This document shows positions 22,890 through 25,363 of a DNA stretch of 25,363 nt, one piece after another. Each line of letters opens with the position of its first letter. Within the stretch, counting starts at the first letter, position 1. A model generated the notes under the pieces. That model was not told the origin of the DNA, made no database searches, and was given only the letters and a program-made list of their open reading frames with translations. Position numbers and translations under genes: made by a program. This DNA is from Spirochaetaceae bacterium (GTDB lineage: Bacteria; Spirochaetota; Spirochaetia; B11-G9): assembly GCA_030633365.1 (NCBI GenBank), contig DAOVSY010000005.1:1-25363 (forward strand), written 5' to 3'.

Positions 22890-23735
22890 CTAATTTCTGG
22901 AATCCAGCCAGTTGCCAATAATATTCAGAACATCATCTTTTTCGGGTTCATTTAAAATTTCATGGTATAAATTATCCAGTATTTTTATTTCCTTATCTTT
23001 CGAACTGATATTTGAATATATAATTTGACTGCATTCAGGATTAACAAGAGGATCTTTTTCTCCATGTAAAATTAGTGTTGGAACAGATATTTTTGAAAGG
23101 AGATCTTCTGTAATTAATTCTTCAGATCTAAGCATTTCACGACCCATTCTGGCTCTTACTTTTCCATTGTAGTTATAAGGATCATTTTTATAAGTTTCGA
23201 CCACTTCAGGGTCTTTTGATATGCCTTCTACAGCAAAAGTAACTAATGGCAGATATGGAGCAAAAAAGGCTATAACTTTTGAAATTGATTTAACAAAATT
23301 AGAAACACCACCATCAATCCTTATAGATGCCCCTGAAAGTATAAGACCTTTAAGATTCTCTCCTGCTCCTGAAGCCAGAATTGTAGATATGGCTCCCCCC
23401 ATTGAGTGACCCAGAAGAAAAACTGGTATGTTTTTTTCAGTGTCCTGCATTTTTGAAAGGACACTAAGCAAATCTTCTACAAAAATCCTAAAATCCGGAA
23501 CATCAGCTTTTATTCCCATTGATCTCCCATGACCATGGTGATCGGGCGCATAAACAGCATAATTTTTATCTGTAAAATACTTTGCAGTATAATTATATCT
23601 TTCAGAATGTTCTGCATATCCATGAGCTATCAGGATTACCCCTTCCAGCTTGATATCAGAATTATCTGGTGTCCATGTTCTAAAAAATAGTTTTCTTCCT
23701 TTGTTTCTTTCCAGATAAGCTGAGCTTTGTTTCAT
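22890..23735 (-). CDS. Alpha/beta hydrolase, monoacylglycerol lipase/lysophospholipase type
   Basis: The 281-residue protein is a serine hydrolase of the Hydrolase_4 family. The oxyanion region reads ILIAHGYAEHSERY (34-47), as in monoacylglycerol lipases, and APDHHGHGRS (63-72) is also typical. The catalytic triad is Ser111 in GHSMGG, Asp228 in HGEKDPLV and His258 in YHEILNE. There is no signal peptide, so it probably acts on cytoplasmic or membrane-associated monoacylglycerols or lysophospholipids. Its ATG overlaps the stop codon of the diguanylate cyclase gene upstream (ATGA), so the two are translationally coupled. The exact substrate is not readable from the sequence. Confidence 0.92.
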   Translation of the reverse strand: MKQSSAYLERNKGRKLFFRTWTPDNSDIKLEGVILIAHGYAEHSERYNYTAKYFTDKNYAVYAPDHHGHGRSMGIKADVPDFRIFVEDLLSVLSKMQDTEKNIPVFLLGHSMGGAISTILASGAGENLKGLILSGASIRIDGGVSNFVKSISKVIAFFAPYLPLVTFAVEGISKDPEVVETYKNDPYNYNGKVRARMGREMLRSEELITEDLLSKISVPTLILHGEKDPLVNPECSQIIYSNISSKDKEIKILDNLYHEILNEPEKDDVLNIIGNWLDSRN

Positions 23736-25126
23736 TCTGTTCCTTCTTTTTTATTGAGTTCTTTATTTTTGTACATATTACTATCAGCAGTTTTAACCAA
23801 CTCCTGAAAACTGGCACCTTCATCCGGAAAACTAGCAATACCAAAACTGAACTTGATTTTATAATCCACATTTTCTGTTTTTAAAGGATTATCATCAAGT
23901 TCTTTTTTTATTTCTGAAATTCGTTTTTCTACATTTTCTGTATTTGATTTCCTAAATAAAGCAATAAACTCATCACCTCCAAAACGGGCAAAAACATCAC
24001 TTCCACGAATAGAGTTGCTTATAGTTCTGGAGAACTCCTGTAAAACTTTATCTCCACAGGCATGCCCATATGTATCATTTACTAATTTAAAATTATCCAG
24101 GTCGAACAGGACAATATGTAGTGGCTCTTTGTATCTGACTGCCTCTTCAAAAGCTATTCGTGCAATCTCTTCAAAGAAGTGACGATTGTGGATATTTGTC
24201 AAACTATCAAATTTTGAGAGTTGAATTGCTTTATTTATTAATCTGCTGTTTTTTATAACTATTGCCATTTCACTTGTAAAGTATTCCATCATTCTAAGAT
24301 CATCTGTATTAAAAGCATTGGTTGAACGGCTGTCCAGACATAATACACCATAAATTGTATTATCTATTAAAATTGGTGCGCCTAAGGAGCAAGGGTATTC
24401 GTTAGATCCTGAGGACTTAAATAAGTCGCTGTTAGTTTCATGGAAATGATTTTTATTAAAAGCTATTTTATCCCTGATAATTACTGGTTTAAATTCCTTT
24501 TCTTTATTTAATATATACACAAAAGTATCTTCAATTTTAATACTAATTTTCTGAAGTTCTTCTAAATTCATACCCATTGCAGATACAAACTTGGCAGAGC
24601 CGTCACTTTTAGGAACCATTACAGATCCTGCATCACTGTCATCAATAGTTTCAATAGCTGTTTTTAGAATCTCATCAAGTATAATTTCTGTTTTTTTAGC
24701 TGTAACAATCGAGTGATTAAGATTTATAATTGTGTTTTGTAATTTTCTACTTTTGCTGATATAATCCCTGTCATTACACGCTGCTTCAAGAAACGTATTC
24801 TGATTTTTTAATAAAAGATTAGTGTATTTTAAAATTTTTATTGGGTTGGATAATGTGAAATTTGAAATATTTTCAATCTTTAGTAAATCTTCTTTATCCA
24901 GAGTTATATCATTTTTTGAAATATCTTTTAAAGTTTTTTGAAATATTATAAGAAGTGCTTTGAATTTTTTTCTTATAATTAAGAAAAAAATTAGCATGAC
25001 AATAAAAAGCGATATAGACTGTATTAATGCATTTAGTGGAAATCCAATTATAGAGGTAATAGAAGTAACTAAAATTAAAAGAGTTGTAAGTCCAAGATAT
25101 ACCAAAACAAAACTATTTTTCAACAC
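23732..25126 (-). CDS. Membrane GAF-GGDEF diguanylate cyclase
   Basis: The protein makes cyclic di-GMP from two GTP. Residues about 5-28 and 32-51 are two membrane helices with almost no periplasmic loop. A helical linker leads to a GAF domain (about 140-295; GAPILIDNTIYGVLCLDSR at 249-267), then the GGDEF domain (about 305-460). It has DSLTNIHNR at 307-315, DLDNFKLVNDTYGHACGD, an intact GGDEF at 383-387, and the inhibitory I-site RGSD (374-377) exactly five residues before it. It should be active and subject to product inhibition. The start is GTG 25126 (TTG 25123 possible). There is no Shine-Dalgarno, but a TTGACT/TAGTAT promoter places transcription at the GTG. It overlaps the hydrolase gene by ATGA. 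Confidence 0.93.
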   Translation of the reverse strand: MLKNSFVLVYLGLTTLLILVTSITSIIGFPLNALIQSISLFIVMLIFFLIIRKKFKALLIIFQKTLKDISKNDITLDKEDLLKIENISNFTLSNPIKILKYTNLLLKNQNTFLEAACNDRDYISKSRKLQNTIINLNHSIVTAKKTEIILDEILKTAIETIDDSDAGSVMVPKSDGSAKFVSAMGMNLEELQKISIKIEDTFVYILNKEKEFKPVIIRDKIAFNKNHFHETNSDLFKSSGSNEYPCSLGAPILIDNTIYGVLCLDSRSTNAFNTDDLRMMEYFTSEMAIVIKNSRLINKAIQLSKFDSLTNIHNRHFFEEIARIAFEEAVRYKEPLHIVLFDLDNFKLVNDTYGHACGDKVLQEFSRTISNSIRGSDVFARFGGDEFIALFRKSNTENVEKRISEIKKELDDNPLKTENVDYKIKFSFGIASFPDEGASFQELVKTADSNMYKNKELNKKEGTE

Positions 25127-25132
25127 AAACTT

Positions 25133-25161
25133 ATACTAGTGATCTCAGGCTATGTAGTCAA
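25133..25161 (-). promoter_or_regulatory. Predicted promoter for the diguanylate cyclase gene, leaderless geometry
   Basis: On the minus strand -35 TTGACT (25156-25161) and -10 TAGTAT (25133-25138) have a 17-base spacer. Six bases (AAGTTT) separate the -10 from the GTG start codon. The promoter lies after the tRNA-Asp terminator, so the gene is transcribed independently. Confidence 0.5.
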
Positions 25162-25205
25162 GTTTTTTATTATTGTAAAGTCCTAATGAACGTACTTTAG
25201 GGCAT

Positions 25206-25235
25206 AAAAAAAAGACCGGAATTAATTCCGGTCTT
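25206..25235 (-). terminator. Rho-independent terminator of tRNA-Asp
   Basis: A perfect 24-base palindrome (25212-25235; arms AAGACCGGAA and TTCCGGTCTT around TTAA) is followed on the minus strand by an uninterrupted run of eight T counting the stem's last two (25206-25213). It lies seven bases after the tRNA. It is the only classical stem plus T-run I found in the window. Confidence 0.9.
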
Positions 25236-25242
25236 AATGAGT

Positions 25243-25316
25243 CGGGAGCGACGGGGATCGAACCCGCGATCTTCGGCTTGACAGGCCGACGCGATAACCA
25301 GCTTCGCTACGCCCCC
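25243..25316 (-). tRNA. tRNA-Asp (anticodon GTC)
   Basis: Read on the minus strand, the acceptor stem GGGGGCG pairs with CGCTCCC with one G-U pair. The anticodon stem TCGGC/GCCGA encloses loop CTGTCAA with anticodon GTC, and the T arm contains GGTTCGATCCC. The discriminator base is G, as expected for tRNA-Asp. CCA is not encoded; the genomic bases after the discriminator are ACT, so CCA must be added by an enzyme. The cloverleaf closes without mismatches that would suggest a pseudogene. Confidence 0.96.
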
Positions 25317-25322
25317 TAACAA

Positions 25323-25359
25323 CGTATAGCAAAATGCCCGATTTTGAGACTTTTGTCAA
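25323..25359 (-). promoter_or_regulatory. Possible tRNA-Asp promoter elements
   Basis: A consensus TTGACA (25354-25359) and an extended -10-like TGC-TATACG (hexamer 25323-25328) lie upstream of the tRNA, but 25 bases apart, too far for one promoter. TTGACA at 17-base spacing would pair with the poor hexamer CATTTT. The TATACG element alone would start transcription at about the first tRNA base. Confidence 0.3.
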
Positions 25360-25363
25360 GTAG

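Noticed and set aside
25354..25359. Consensus TTGACA upstream of tRNA-Asp as a full promoter
   Set aside because: The nearest good -10 (TATACG) is 25 bases away, and the hexamer at 17 bases (CATTTT) is poor, so I list the elements only as possible.
1..25363. CRISPR arrays, insertion sequences, prophage or integron structures
   Set aside because: No spaced direct-repeat series, transposase, integrase or phage structural gene was seen. The only repeat structures are the short palindromes and the direct repeats reported.

Overview
The window is AT-rich bacterial chromosome with a compact gene layout. It most likely comes from a spirochaete (Spirochaetota, Spirochaetaceae-like). That is inferred, not proven. 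The support is a diderm envelope (OmpA-type protein and a small beta-barrel-like protein, both with signal peptides), a spirochaete-style OmpA N-terminal domain, abundant second-messenger and partner-switching signalling, and frequent TTG/GTG starts. There is no phage, IS element, integron or CRISPR array. Genes of every strand mix are packed with few gaps; no gene-free stretch exceeds about 300 bases.

Layout. 1-4.7 kb: a membrane protein whose start may lie outside the window, a catalytically eroded DEAD-box-like protein with a DbpA-type RNA-binding domain (minus), a divergent OmpA-family protein with a small acidic partner, and a convergent SMUG1-type uracil-DNA glycosylase. 4.8-6.2 kb: an AIM24-family protein and a small envelope protein. 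6.4-7.0 kb: a VapBC-like toxin-antitoxin pair. 7.0-9.8 kb (minus): epmA, efp and a tandem-domain methyltransferase, a probable translation-factor operon. 9.9-16.1 kb (plus): tex, an M16C zinc protease and a class III nucleotide cyclase. 16.0-19.3 kb (minus): a four-gene operon encoding an acyltransferase-like protein, a membrane PP2C phosphatase, an slr1658-type GHKL protein and an slr1659-type STAS protein. 19.4-22.8 kb: a glycerophosphodiester phosphodiesterase divergent from topA. 22.9-25.1 kb (minus): a GAF-GGDEF diguanylate cyclase coupled to a monoacylglycerol-lipase-like hydrolase. 25.2-25.3 kb: tRNA-Asp with its terminator.

The most system-like element is the operon at 16.0-19.3 kb. 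It is a complete partner-switching circuit (phosphatase, switch kinase/anti-factor, STAS antagonist) led by an acyltransferase of unknown substrate. Its last gene overlaps, tail to tail, a nucleotide cyclase gene. A separate diguanylate cyclase lies about 4.4 kb beyond the operon's start.

Two non-coding patterns recur. First, three intergenic palindromes share a GTAG-purine outer arm but have unrelated inner stems. One supplies a stop codon and another is flanked by 10-bp direct repeats. Second, four genes without a clear Shine-Dalgarno have a -10-like hexamer exactly six bases before the start codon, which predicts leaderless mRNAs.
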